Shown piece by piece: positions 15,097-23,378 of a stretch of DNA of 30,884 nt; the stretch's first letter is position 1; every line of letters starts with the position of its first letter. Below the pieces are notes generated by a model, which saw only the letters and a list, made by a program, of their open reading frames with translations, ran no database searches and was not told the DNA's origin. The DNA is from Pyrinomonadaceae bacterium. Lineage in GTDB: Bacteria > Acidobacteriota > Blastocatellia > Pyrinomonadales > Pyrinomonadaceae. Location: NCBI GenBank assembly GCA_025937955.1, contig JAICQI010000001.1:1-30884 (forward strand), read 5' to 3'. A program made the translations under genes and the position numbers.

Positions 15097-15101
15097 GCAT
15101 T

Positions 15102-16250
15102 ATGAGCACTGACCCAACATATCAAGCGGCTAACGCCGTGGCGCCAATAGTTGAGGCGCACTTCGCTCGACACATGGAGGAGGCGCGGAGGCTTGGTCAA
15201 GACGGATTGGCGCCGCAACCTGACGCGCGCTCGATCGCGGCGATCATCAACGCGACCTTCTGGGCCAGCTTCCGCCCGGAGGAAGGTCGCTTTCCCAAGA
15301 TCTCGCTCGCTTATCTGCCGCCGGAAGCGGCGAGGCAGCCGATGGTGTTCGAACATCCGCTTCCCTTGACCGCCGGAGTGCTTACCAAACTCGCACCCGC
15401 GGTGGAACGTCCTGAGATACATCTCGGCGTTTGGAATCACGGCGACGAGTTAAAGGTTTGGGGTACGACGCGAACCATTCCCAGTTTCTGTTTCGTGCTG
15501 GAGGACATCGAACCCGGATTGTTAGTCGTCAAGCACCGGAGGCTCGATGGATTTGGAAAGTACGCCAACGTTGCGGTGCTCAAAGGCGAGCAAGTCAAAG
15601 TCATCGACGAGAAGGGCACGAGCTTGCCAGACTGTCCATCACTGCTCAAAGCGTTGCTCGCATTCACAGCGGCTGCGACTAATGGACCACATCACTCTTT
15701 GAACATACTGGTCCAATTAAGCGCGTCGATGCGCGCGCAGGGACATGGCGGCACGCTGCTGGTCGTACCCGGCGGAGCCGAGGGCTGGCGCGATTCGATT
15801 GCGCAGCCGATTCTTTACTCGGTTACACCTTCGTTTGCAGCGCTCTCGGAGCTTTTGCGTAAGGAGACAGAGGAAAAAGATCGCCGGCAGTGGGAGAGCG
15901 CGGTGCGGCGTGTAGTGGACACTATCGGCGGGCTCACGGCGGTTGACGGCGCCACGGTTATCAACGATCGGTATGAAGTTTTGGCGTTTGGCGCGAAGAT
16001 CCGTCGACGTGACGGAGTTCCGCCTGTCGACAAGTGGATCATTACCGAGCCGATTGTCGGAAACCTGCCGGTGGTCGTCCATCCAACCGAGCACGGTGGC
16101 ACGAGGCATCTCTCCGCCGCGCAGTTTGTTCACGACCAGCGTGATGCTCTGGCGCTGGTAGCGTCGCAGGATGGACGCTTCACGGTGTTTGCGTGGTCGC
16201 CGTGCGAGGAGATGGTCCATGCGCACCGCGTTGAGTCGTTGTTGATGTAA
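15102..16250 (+). CDS. Diadenylate cyclase-like (DisA_N/DAC) protein with N-terminal sensor-like region
   Basis: This 382-residue protein has a C-terminal half (about 205-368) resembling the DAC domain that makes c-di-AMP. It shows GHGGTLLVVP (214-223), the signature DGA at 282-284 in TAVDGATVIND, YEVLAFGAKI (291-300), and GGTRHLSAAQFV (332-343) at the place of GTRHRAA, followed by ALALVASQDGRFTVFAW. The second Arg of the RHR motif is Leu here, so activity is uncertain. The N-terminal half (about 1-200) resembles regions annotated as putative sensor domains attached to DAC modules. No membrane helix is seen. The frame is open to 15042, but that part overlaps the VOC gene. ATG 15102, 5 nt after the VOC stop, is the natural start. 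Confidence 0.72.
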   Translation: MSTDPTYQAANAVAPIVEAHFARHMEEARRLGQDGLAPQPDARSIAAIINATFWASFRPEEGRFPKISLAYLPPEAARQPMVFEHPLPLTAGVLTKLAPAVERPEIHLGVWNHGDELKVWGTTRTIPSFCFVLEDIEPGLLVVKHRRLDGFGKYANVAVLKGEQVKVIDEKGTSLPDCPSLLKALLAFTAAATNGPHHSLNILVQLSASMRAQGHGGTLLVVPGGAEGWRDSIAQPILYSVTPSFAALSELLRKETEEKDRRQWESAVRRVVDTIGGLTAVDGATVINDRYEVLAFGAKIRRRDGVPPVDKWIITEPIVGNLPVVVHPTEHGGTRHLSAAQFVHDQRDALALVASQDGRFTVFAWSPCEEMVHAHRVESLLM

Positions 16251-16281
16251 ACAAAACAGTGGGCGGGTAAGTCGAGAAAGT

Positions 16282-16365
16282 AAAAATAGAACAAGTCAGG
16301 AAGAGGGCTTGCCCCGCTCTCCCAACAGCGGGGGCAAGCCCCTCTTCCTGACTTGTTCTATTTTT
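16282..16365. terminator. Long hairpin between convergent genes, possible bidirectional terminator
   Basis: Arm 16282-16318 pairs with arm 16327-16365. After allowing two single-base bulges the 37-bp stem is complete, with an 8-base loop. It starts with AAAAA and ends with TTTTT, so a GC-rich stem followed by a U-run would form on either strand. It lies between the DAC-like gene (+) and the serine hydrolase gene (-), where a bidirectional terminator is expected. The stem is far longer than usual, which also fits a dispersed palindromic repeat. Confidence 0.75.
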
Positions 16366-16396
16366 GCTAGCTTGATTTCTCTGGAGTTCTAATTGA

Positions 16397-18097
16397 TTAA
16401 GGTGTGAAGCTGCGGCGGAAGATGATGCCGGAAAAGTTCAAGCGCATCGCGCGCCCATCGACGATTGACTCAAAACTGATCCAATCGGGCGCCGCCGGAT
16501 CTCCAATTCCGAACTTGCCATCACCGCGTGGCACGAGCGGCTGGACACCGTCAATGAAGAGCTGGCCCTTGCGCAACACAACGCGCGTGTCGCCGTACCA
16601 CGGACTGTCGTTGTGGTAGTGCCCAACAAACGCGTCCCATTCTTTCTTCGTTTCAAACGTCTTCGGACCGTTATACTTCGCGCCCATATACCAGTTGGCG
16701 CCATGAAAAGCCTGCGTCACCTGTTGATTCTCCCGCGCAAATCCGAGCACAAAGGCGTCGAAGTCCGGGTGCTTTACGATAAACCGATCCGGGCCAATAC
16801 GATCGAGTACAACTCTGCGATTCGCATGCACGAGCACAAGTTTACTGCCTTCAGCAGCGAACTCGAGCTTTTTGCCGTCGAGTGAAGTGTAGGTTCCTAC
16901 GTAATCGCCGGCGTTCTTCACTTCATCGGGAGCAGGTGGAGGCGCCGGTGGATCGGGAAGCGGCTTCCCTGCTAACGACGCGTTAAAAAGCTCGATCGCA
17001 TACTTCGTTACTGCAACCGGTCGATAACCACGAAGGTTCGCGTTAACAGACGCAAACGCGCCGATGCCTCCAGTTACATCCACGTCGATCGAAGAACTGA
17101 AAGCGACCATCCCACCCGTATGACGCAAACGCATGTGCCCGCCGACGTCGCTCACCCAAATGCCGTAACCATACGAAGCCGGTTCGCCGCGATACGGAGA
17201 GTTGATCGCAGGCTTTGTGAAGAGTGCAAAAGCTTCTTCTGAAAGCAGGCGGCCTTTGGGCAAGGCGCCACGATTCAGCAGCATGCGAATGTATTTCGCC
17301 ATGTCTGACGGTGTCGAAGCGATGCTGCCGGCAGCGATATCTACTTCGATCCATTGTGCTTCAGCCAGTGGACCACCAACTGAAAATGGCTTTCCTTCTG
17401 CGAGTGGCTCGTAGCCGATTGCCATCTGTTTGCGCAAGTCATTGGTAATGATCGGTGAGCTCGCTGTCATTCCCAGTGGCACGAGCATGCGTGCGCGCAT
17501 CGATTCCGCGAAGGAGCGTTTATCGACAGCTTCAATCAGGAAACCAAGAATGTTGTAACCAGTGTTTGAGTAAAGGAAACGTTTGCCGGGTTCGTAAGCA
17601 GTCCACAACTCACTGAGCAGCGCGTCCAGCAGCAAGGGCGCGCCTGGCAGTCCACCCGTATGACTGAGAATGTGATGAGTTGTGATTGCTTCAAACTTGG
17701 AATTGATCTTCAACCATGGCAGGTATTCGACGATCGGTTTGTTGAAATCGAGTTTGCCTTCATCGCGGAGTTGCAACAGCACCAGACCGACAAACGACTT
17801 CGAGACCGAGCCGATCTCAAACATCGTTTCCGGCGCAACGCGCACACCCGCCTTCGTGTCGGCATAGCCGTAAGTTGACGTCCTGATGAGACCGTCGCGA
17901 TTGGCGAGCGCGAGTGTCATGCCCGGCGCGCCTGTCTCGCGCATGTGGCGCACGATGAATTCATCGAGCCGCGCGAACGCCGGTTGCACAGCGGCCGCCT
18001 GCGCCAACGTGTTCGCCGGCACAACTGATCGCAGGAGAGTCACAGCTACCGCGGACTTCGCAGTGCCGGAAAGAAATTTTCGACGTGAAAAATTCAT
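16397..18097 (-). CDS. Tat-exported beta-lactamase-family serine hydrolase
   Basis: This 566-residue protein has a twin-arginine signal (SRRKFLSG, 4-11, then a hydrophobic stretch to about 28, then Ala-rich), so it is likely exported folded. The class C beta-lactamase/D-alanyl-D-alanine carboxypeptidase-like domain covers about 40-380, with S97-V-S-K100, Y176-S-N178 and H326-T-G-G329. A Pro-rich linker (PDPPAPPPAP) leads to a C-terminal beta domain at about 410-566, as found in many esterase/peptidase members of this family. The substrate is unknown; a peptide, an ester or peptidoglycan are all possible. The start follows the kinase stop by 8 nt, with AAGAGGA just after that stop codon, so the pair is co-transcribed. 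Confidence 0.9.
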   Translation of the reverse strand: MNFSRRKFLSGTAKSAVAVTLLRSVVPANTLAQAAAVQPAFARLDEFIVRHMRETGAPGMTLALANRDGLIRTSTYGYADTKAGVRVAPETMFEIGSVSKSFVGLVLLQLRDEGKLDFNKPIVEYLPWLKINSKFEAITTHHILSHTGGLPGAPLLLDALLSELWTAYEPGKRFLYSNTGYNILGFLIEAVDKRSFAESMRARMLVPLGMTASSPIITNDLRKQMAIGYEPLAEGKPFSVGGPLAEAQWIEVDIAAGSIASTPSDMAKYIRMLLNRGALPKGRLLSEEAFALFTKPAINSPYRGEPASYGYGIWVSDVGGHMRLRHTGGMVAFSSSIDVDVTGGIGAFASVNANLRGYRPVAVTKYAIELFNASLAGKPLPDPPAPPPAPDEVKNAGDYVGTYTSLDGKKLEFAAEGSKLVLVHANRRVVLDRIGPDRFIVKHPDFDAFVLGFARENQQVTQAFHGANWYMGAKYNGPKTFETKKEWDAFVGHYHNDSPWYGDTRVVLRKGQLFIDGVQPLVPRGDGKFGIGDPAAPDWISFESIVDGRAMRLNFSGIIFRRSFTP

Positions 18098-18105
18098 AGT
18101 CCTCT

Positions 18106-20505
18106 TTAATTCAATCCAAGATTTTTCGACAACTCTACAAACCGCGCTTCCGAACGAAGGTTCTTAAAAACCGGATCAATTTTGATGAAAGGCAACCAGT
18201 TAAAGCGTTCCTGCCGCGACTTCTCGAGCCAGTCGAGCGCGAGCTGGCGCTCGTCGAGCCCGGCATAGACCACGGCCGTTTGAAAAGGCGAAACATACTG
18301 CTGCTTCGAAAGCTCCTGAAGCCTCGCGATCACCTTCTCCGCATCGGCTCGCTTCCCCGCGAGTCCTTGCGCGTGGCCCAACGCGGTCAGCCCCGCAACA
18401 TTGTCGGGCACATACTTTAACCCAAGCCGAAATTCCGCAATAGCCTCGTCCACCTTGCCTTCTTCTTCAAGAACAAGTCCCAACTCGTAGTGAGCGCGCG
18501 TGAATTTTGCGTCCATTTCGCGAAGCTTCAGCGCCTCTTTGCGCGCCTCCTCAAGCTTGCCGGCCCAGTAAAGAGTGCGAATATAGTCGCTGTAGATTGT
18601 TAACGAGAACGGCTCGAGATCATGCGCGGTTTTGGCCTGGACAACCGCTTCGTCCAACCTTCCCACGGCTGCGAGATAGCTGCCGTACCACTGGTGTGCG
18701 GTGGCGTAGTTTGGATTGAGCGCGATCGCTTTTTTGAAATGCTCTTCTGCTTCGGCCCACTTCAGATGATAACGATAGGTGACGAAGCCGAGTGACGTGT
18801 GCGCCTCAGCCAAACTCTCGTTGATCGAGAGCGCCTTGCGCGACGCGGCTTCAGCTTTTGGGTACGAATCTTCGGCGGAAGTCACGTTGTACACGTTCAG
18901 CAACAAGTAACAATCAGCCAGTCCCGCGTAAGCGAGTCCGTAGTCCTGGTCGCGCATGATGGCCTGGCCGAAAAAATCGATACCACTCTTCAGACCTTCG
19001 ACCGTTCGCTTGTTCCAGTTATAACGTCCTTGCAGGTACAGGCGATAAGCTTCCGAATCCGGCGAATAGTTTCGCGTCAACTGCGCATGGTCCATGTTGT
19101 CCGCGCGCGAACGCAATCGCTCCGAGACGTCGCGGGAGATCTGTTGTGGCAACGCCACTACTTCCGAAACTTTGCGCCCGTACCGCTCGCCCCAGATATG
19201 ACTGTCGTCGCGCACGTCGATGAGCTCGACACTCACCAAGAGATCGTCGCCGGTCTGGACCACACTGCCGGACAACAACGCGTGCACGCCGAGCTCCCGG
19301 CCAATCTTTTTCGGATCGCTCGTGCGTCCTTTGTAATGAAAGACCGTACTACTGGACTTCACTCTGAGGTTTGGCATTCTGGAAAGACTGTCGATCAAAC
19401 TCTCGGTTATGCCGTCGGAAAGATATTCGGTGTCCGGATCGCTGTTGGTGAACGGTAACACGGCCAGCGAGTTGATCGTGGCATCAGGTTCAGCGGGACG
19501 ATCGGGCCGAAAGGCGATAAACGAGAGGGCGAGGATCAGCACTGCTGCCGCGGCGATTGCGGTGATCTTGCGTGGCGTGGTCCAGAAAGGTTTGGCCCTG
19601 GCGATTGGGACGGCGCTGAGGGGAGTGTCAGTTAACGTGCTGCCAAGGCTGTTGTCGTCGTCTACGTCGCGCTGCACTTCCTGAAGATCGCTGCGCATGT
19701 CTTCAATGCGCTGGTAACGATCGTCAGGTAGTTTGGCGAGCGCCTTGTCGAGGATCTCCTGGATGCGACGCAGCACGGGCGAGTCTTCGCCTCGTGCTTC
19801 AACGATCGGCTTCGGCTGGTGATAGACCACCGCATAACGCACGTCTAACGACGTCTTGCCTCGGAACGGCCACGTGCCCGCGAGCATTTCGTAAAGCAGG
19901 ACGCCAGTGGAGAAGATGTCGGCGCGATGATCGGCTTTGAGTCCCTGGGCCTGTTCCGGCGCCGCGTACGTTGAAGTTCCATACGGCACGCCGACTTCCG
20001 TGAGTTGCGGATCGATCGAGGCTGTGTGTGGGCTCTCGATTAACTTCGCGAGGCCAAAGTCGAGAACCTTCACAGTTCCTGAACGCGTCACCATCACGTT
20101 TCGCGCTTTGATGTCGCGATGCACGATGCCACGACTGTGTGCTGCTGCGAGAGCGTCAGTCACTTGAATCGTGATCGAGAGCGCGCGTCGCAGGTCGAGT
20201 GGCTGTCCGCCGACGAGCTGCCGCACGTTGCGGCCCTCAACGTACTGCATCGCAATAAACTGGACGTCGTCGACTTTGTGCAGACCGAAGATAGTGCAGA
20301 TGTTCGGGTGGTCGAGCGATGAGGCGAGCTTGGCTTCACGCTCGAAACGCTTCAGGTTTGAGACGCTGTCAGTAAGATCCGGAGGCAGGACCTTAATCAC
20401 TGCGGGCCGATCGAGCGTGGTATCGATGACTTTGTAAACAGTACCCTGTCCACCCTCACCGATTTTTTCGACCACGCGATAATGGAGGAGGAGTTGCCCG
20501 ATCAT
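18106..20505 (-). CDS. Ser/Thr protein kinase with TolB/FlgO-like domain and TPR repeats
   Basis: This 799-residue protein has a eukaryotic-like kinase domain at about 8-275. It shows the Gly-rich loop GEGGQG (16-21), Lys38, Glu56, HRD at 129-131 with N136, and DFG at 149-151, so it should be active. A linker leads to one membrane helix at about 313-332. Outside the membrane lies a FlgO/TolB-N-like domain (INSLAVLPFTNSDPDTEYLSDGITESLIDSL split over 344-374, then LSGSVVQTGDDLLVSVELID), and then a series of TPRs from about 490 to 760. This architecture is common in Acidobacteriota. It probably couples an extracytoplasmic signal to phosphorylation. It is divergent from the BNR protein gene and leads directly into the serine hydrolase gene. 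Confidence 0.93.
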   Translation of the reverse strand: MIGQLLLHYRVVEKIGEGGQGTVYKVIDTTLDRPAVIKVLPPDLTDSVSNLKRFEREAKLASSLDHPNICTIFGLHKVDDVQFIAMQYVEGRNVRQLVGGQPLDLRRALSITIQVTDALAAAHSRGIVHRDIKARNVMVTRSGTVKVLDFGLAKLIESPHTASIDPQLTEVGVPYGTSTYAAPEQAQGLKADHRADIFSTGVLLYEMLAGTWPFRGKTSLDVRYAVVYHQPKPIVEARGEDSPVLRRIQEILDKALAKLPDDRYQRIEDMRSDLQEVQRDVDDDNSLGSTLTDTPLSAVPIARAKPFWTTPRKITAIAAAAVLILALSFIAFRPDRPAEPDATINSLAVLPFTNSDPDTEYLSDGITESLIDSLSRMPNLRVKSSSTVFHYKGRTSDPKKIGRELGVHALLSGSVVQTGDDLLVSVELIDVRDDSHIWGERYGRKVSEVVALPQQISRDVSERLRSRADNMDHAQLTRNYSPDSEAYRLYLQGRYNWNKRTVEGLKSGIDFFGQAIMRDQDYGLAYAGLADCYLLLNVYNVTSAEDSYPKAEAASRKALSINESLAEAHTSLGFVTYRYHLKWAEAEEHFKKAIALNPNYATAHQWYGSYLAAVGRLDEAVVQAKTAHDLEPFSLTIYSDYIRTLYWAGKLEEARKEALKLREMDAKFTRAHYELGLVLEEEGKVDEAIAEFRLGLKYVPDNVAGLTALGHAQGLAGKRADAEKVIARLQELSKQQYVSPFQTAVVYAGLDERQLALDWLEKSRQERFNWLPFIKIDPVFKNLRSEARFVELSKNLGLN

Positions 20506-20580
20506 AGGTGACAGGGGATTCTGGACAGGATTCGCAGAATTTACAAGACCCTCTTGCTAGTCCTGTTGCCTCAATTGGGG

Positions 20581-20648
20581 GCCTCCCTGGAGTGCGGTGC
20601 CTTGGCACCGTACCAAAGCGGCGTCAAGCCGCCGCACTCCAGGGAGGC
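20581..20648. repeat. Palindrome folding as a three-way junction
   Basis: Outer 17-bp perfect arms at 20581-20597 and 20632-20648 enclose two inner hairpins: GGTGCC-tt-GGCACC (20596-20609) and GCGGC-gtcaa-GCCGC (20618-20632). Edge bases are shared between stems. It sits between the divergent kinase and BNR genes, about 20 bp before the BNR gene start. It looks like a dispersed REP-like element rather than a terminator. Confidence 0.85.
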
Positions 20649-20669
20649 GCCCGGTGTTAGAATGCTCGA

Positions 20670-21677
20670 ATGAAACTTGCACTGGCAATGATAGTGATCA
20701 TGATGGCCGCGCCGCGGTGGACCATGCAGACCAGTGGCGTTACAGTGCGTCTGCGGGGCGTGAGCGCTGTTAGCGAGCGAGTGGCGTGGGCCAGTGGCGC
20801 GGATTCCACTGTGCTGCGTACTGTTGACGGTGGGACGACGTGGCAAAAGCTCACGGTTACCAGCGATGTTCTCGATTTCCGCGACGTGGACGCTGTCGAT
20901 GCTCAAACCGCTTACCTGTTGAGCATTGGTAAGGGCCCCGCCTCCCGGATCTACAAAACCACTGACGCCGGAATAACCTGGACCCAGCAGTTCAAGAACG
21001 AAGACCCCAAAGTCTTTCTTGATGCGATGTCTTTCTGGGACGCCAACAACGGCATCGCGTTCGGCGATTCTGTCAATGGACAGTTCTACATCCTCACAAC
21101 TGCCGACGGTGGTCGCAGTTGGTCGCGCGTTCCACAAAGCGCTTTACCGCCGGCGCTCGAAAACGAAGGAGCGTTTGCCGCCAGCGGCACTAACATCGCC
21201 GTGTTTGGAAAGTCTCACGCGTGGATCGGAACCGGCGCCGCCGCTAAATCGCGCGTCTTGCGCACCTCCGATCGCGGCCGCACCTGGCAGATCACAGACA
21301 CACCGCTCGCCTCAGGCGCGTTAGCAGGAATCTTCTCCATCGCCTTTCGCGACGCAAAACACGGCATCGTCGCAGGTGGCGACTACCGAAAGGAACAGGA
21401 AGCAATCGACAATCTCGCGGTGACCAGCGACGGCGGAGTTACGTGGACACTGGTGAAAGGTTTGTCAGGCTTTCGATCAGTGGTGGCTTATATGCCCGGC
21501 ACGAAGACGTTGATCGCTCTTGGTCCAAGCGGCGGCGACTACTCCGTCGACGATGGACGCACGTGGGCCGCCTTCGAGGGTCCGGGTTTTGACACGTTTA
21601 GTTTCGTTCCTGGTAAACAGACCGGATGGGGAGCCGGCGCGAAAGGCGTCATCGGCCGGCTCGCGATGGAAAAGTAA
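20670..21677 (+). CDS. BNR/Ycf48-like beta-propeller protein, probably exported
   Basis: This 335-residue protein has a short hydrophobic N-terminus (KLALAMIVIMMAA) that may be a signal peptide. Six Asp-box/BNR motifs follow at regular spacing: TVDGGTTW (51-58), TTDAGITW, TADGGRSW, TSDRGRTW, TSDGGVTW and SVDDGRTW. They predict a seven-bladed-type propeller of the Ycf48/sialidase-like kind. These proteins act as assembly factors or extracellular binding proteins, but no catalytic sialidase residues were recognised. The ribosome site is weak. The stop codon is 3 bp from the stop of the convergent thioredoxin gene. Confidence 0.82.
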   Translation: MKLALAMIVIMMAAPRWTMQTSGVTVRLRGVSAVSERVAWASGADSTVLRTVDGGTTWQKLTVTSDVLDFRDVDAVDAQTAYLLSIGKGPASRIYKTTDAGITWTQQFKNEDPKVFLDAMSFWDANNGIAFGDSVNGQFYILTTADGGRSWSRVPQSALPPALENEGAFAASGTNIAVFGKSHAWIGTGAAAKSRVLRTSDRGRTWQITDTPLASGALAGIFSIAFRDAKHGIVAGGDYRKEQEAIDNLAVTSDGGVTWTLVKGLSGFRSVVAYMPGTKTLIALGPSGGDYSVDDGRTWAAFEGPGFDTFSFVPGKQTGWGAGAKGVIGRLAMEK

Positions 21678-21680
21678 AAC

Positions 21681-22730
21681 TTAGCGCGCCTCGGTACTCT
21701 TCGCCACTACCTTTATCTGTTTTTTGATCGTCTCATCGAGGGCCGCGGAGCGCTGCCAGCTCAGGCCCACGCTCGAAAAGCGCACGACCCCTTCGTGGTC
21801 AATCACGATGTAAGTGGGAAACGCGCGTATGCCAAACGCTCGCTGTATGCGTCGATCGTGATCGCGATACTGCGGCCAGATCATCTTGTTCTTCGCGGTA
21901 AAATCTTTCCACTCCGCTTCATCGCCGTCAGAGCTGATGCCGATTAGTACAAAAGGAGCGCCGTCTTTCGAGTGGCGCTTGTGCAGGCTGCGTAGCTCTG
22001 GTACCGACTCGACGCACGGCGGGCACCACGTTCCCCAAAAATCCAGCAGCACTACCTTGCCACGCAGATCATCGAGCGCTATGTGCTCGCCTTCCGACGA
22101 AGTGAAGGAAAAGTCAGGCGCAAAATTCTCGCGAGCACGACGTGGATTCTCAACCATCTTCCGCGCCATCTCGATGTACGGGCCGCGGGGCGCCAGCTTG
22201 ATGTATTCCTTGAGTTCTACCAAACCTTCGTCATCCCGATTCAACTGGAGCAACGTCACGCCCAGGTTGTAATGAATGATTGGCATCGCGCCTTCGAGTG
22301 CCAATGCCTGCCTGAATACGGCTTCCGATGCCTGCAGCTTCTTCTGGTCTTTTCTCTCCGCCGACGCCTGTAACGCGAGGCCCTTGTTGTTGTACGCCCC
22401 CAACACAAGCTGCTGGTCGCCGTTGGCAAACTCGATGACTTTGTCGGCAGACTCAATGGCATTCTTGTAGGCCTCGAGCGCCCGGTACGTTTCCGTCAGC
22501 CAGGCATAACACTCGGCACACTTCTTCTCGCGCATTTCATTCGCGCGTTTGAAACTCTTCAGCGCGTCGTCGTAACGTCCGCGCCGGAAGAGATCTTTGC
22601 CCTTCAAAATCTCTTCTTCGTAATCCTGCTCCTGGGCGGCGACGGTCCACTGGGGCCGTGAGTAGGGCAATGAGATCAAAAGCCCGATTGTCAGAAGAAG
22701 CACGATGTAGATCAGTTGGCGAGTCAACAT
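21681..22730 (-). CDS. Membrane-anchored TPR and TlpA-like thioredoxin protein
   Basis: This 349-residue protein starts with a hydrophobic signal/anchor (IYIVLLLTIGLLISL). TPR-like helices run from about 40 to 200 (e.g. GRYDDALKSFKRANEM, IIHYNLGVTLLQLNRDDEGL). The last part is a TlpA/ResA-type thioredoxin domain with LLDFWGTWCPPCVESVPEL and a cis-Pro loop FPTYIVID. WCPPC predicts a reductase or disulfide carrier acting outside the cytoplasm. An ATG at 22757 is in frame, but the ATG at 22730 has GGAGG eight bases upstream and places the signal sequence at the N-terminus, so it is chosen. Confidence 0.9.
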   Translation of the reverse strand: MLTRQLIYIVLLLTIGLLISLPYSRPQWTVAAQEQDYEEEILKGKDLFRRGRYDDALKSFKRANEMREKKCAECYAWLTETYRALEAYKNAIESADKVIEFANGDQQLVLGAYNNKGLALQASAERKDQKKLQASEAVFRQALALEGAMPIIHYNLGVTLLQLNRDDEGLVELKEYIKLAPRGPYIEMARKMVENPRRARENFAPDFSFTSSEGEHIALDDLRGKVVLLDFWGTWCPPCVESVPELRSLHKRHSKDGAPFVLIGISSDGDEAEWKDFTAKNKMIWPQYRDHDRRIQRAFGIRAFPTYIVIDHEGVVRFSSVGLSWQRSAALDETIKKQIKVVAKSTEAR

Positions 22731-22811
22731 AGTCGGGTCCTCCGTGAGACGGGCCATAATATCACCAGATTTCTATCTGCGTAATCCATAAAAACTGTGT
22801 AAGCTGGGGTC

Positions 22812-23312
22812 ATGTCTGAAAATAATCAAACCTGCCCGTGCGGTTCCGGTGCTCCTTTTGCCACTTGCTGCGAGCCGATCATCAATAGCACTCGCGAAGC
22901 CGAGACGGCGGAGGAACTAATGCGCGCCCGGTACTCGGCTTTCGTTACCGGCGCCATCGATTTCATCGTAGCCTCAACTCATTCGAGAACCCGAAAAGAG
23001 ATCGACATGTCGTTTATTCGCGAGTGGTCGCAAACGTCCACCTGGCGAGGCCTGCAAATCTTCGAGACCAAGGTCGTTGATGACGACAAGGCTTTCATTT
23101 CTTTTGAAGCGCAATACACGCAGAACGGGCAGGACCAGAACCACCGCGAGAAGAGTCTGTTTGAACGCGAAGACGGGCAATGGCGGTTTGTCACTGGTGA
23201 CGAGTTGAAGAATCCGACGGTGAGGTATGAGACGCCACGGCCAGGCCGCAACGATCCTTGTCCGTGTGGGTCGGGGAAGAAGTACAAGAAGTGCCACGGC
23301 GCCCAGAGTTAG
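22812..23312 (+). CDS. YchJ-like protein with two SEC-C zinc motifs
   Basis: This 166-residue cytoplasmic protein is of the YchJ/UPF0225 type. An N-terminal SEC-C motif (CPCGSGAPFATCC, 8-20) and a C-terminal one (CPCGSGKKYKKCHG, 150-163) flank a cystatin/NTF2-like middle domain (MRARYSAFVTGAIDFIVAST and then FISFEAQYTQNG). The Cys/His sets should each bind a zinc ion, as at the C-terminus of SecA. The molecular function of YchJ is not established. The gene is followed 66 bp later by the protease gene on the same strand. Confidence 0.9.
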   Translation: MSENNQTCPCGSGAPFATCCEPIINSTREAETAEELMRARYSAFVTGAIDFIVASTHSRTRKEIDMSFIREWSQTSTWRGLQIFETKVVDDDKAFISFEAQYTQNGQDQNHREKSLFEREDGQWRFVTGDELKNPTVRYETPRPGRNDPCPCGSGKKYKKCHGAQS

Positions 23313-23321
23313 GGGGTGCGC

Positions 23322-23348
23322 TTGACGAGAAATTGTATGATCTAAGTA
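23322..23348 (+). promoter_or_regulatory. Candidate promoter before the HtrA-like gene
   Basis: TTGACG at 23322-23327 and TAAGTA at 23343-23348 are 15 bp apart, which is short. A better -10 (TATGAT, 23336-23341) lies too close to that -35. An extended or alternative arrangement is possible. Confidence 0.2.
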
Positions 23349-23378
23349 CCCCAGACAATTAACAATCAGGAGATACAA

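Noticed and set aside
15042..15101. N-terminal extension of the DAC-like protein (MGKRTLLRRREH)
   Set aside because: It overlaps the VOC gene out of frame with an Arg-rich, unconserved composition; ATG 15102 just after the VOC stop fits better.
18799..19458. + strand open frame opposite the Ser/Thr kinase gene
   Set aside because: It covers the conserved FlgO-like and TPR region in antisense and has no start signal or domain.
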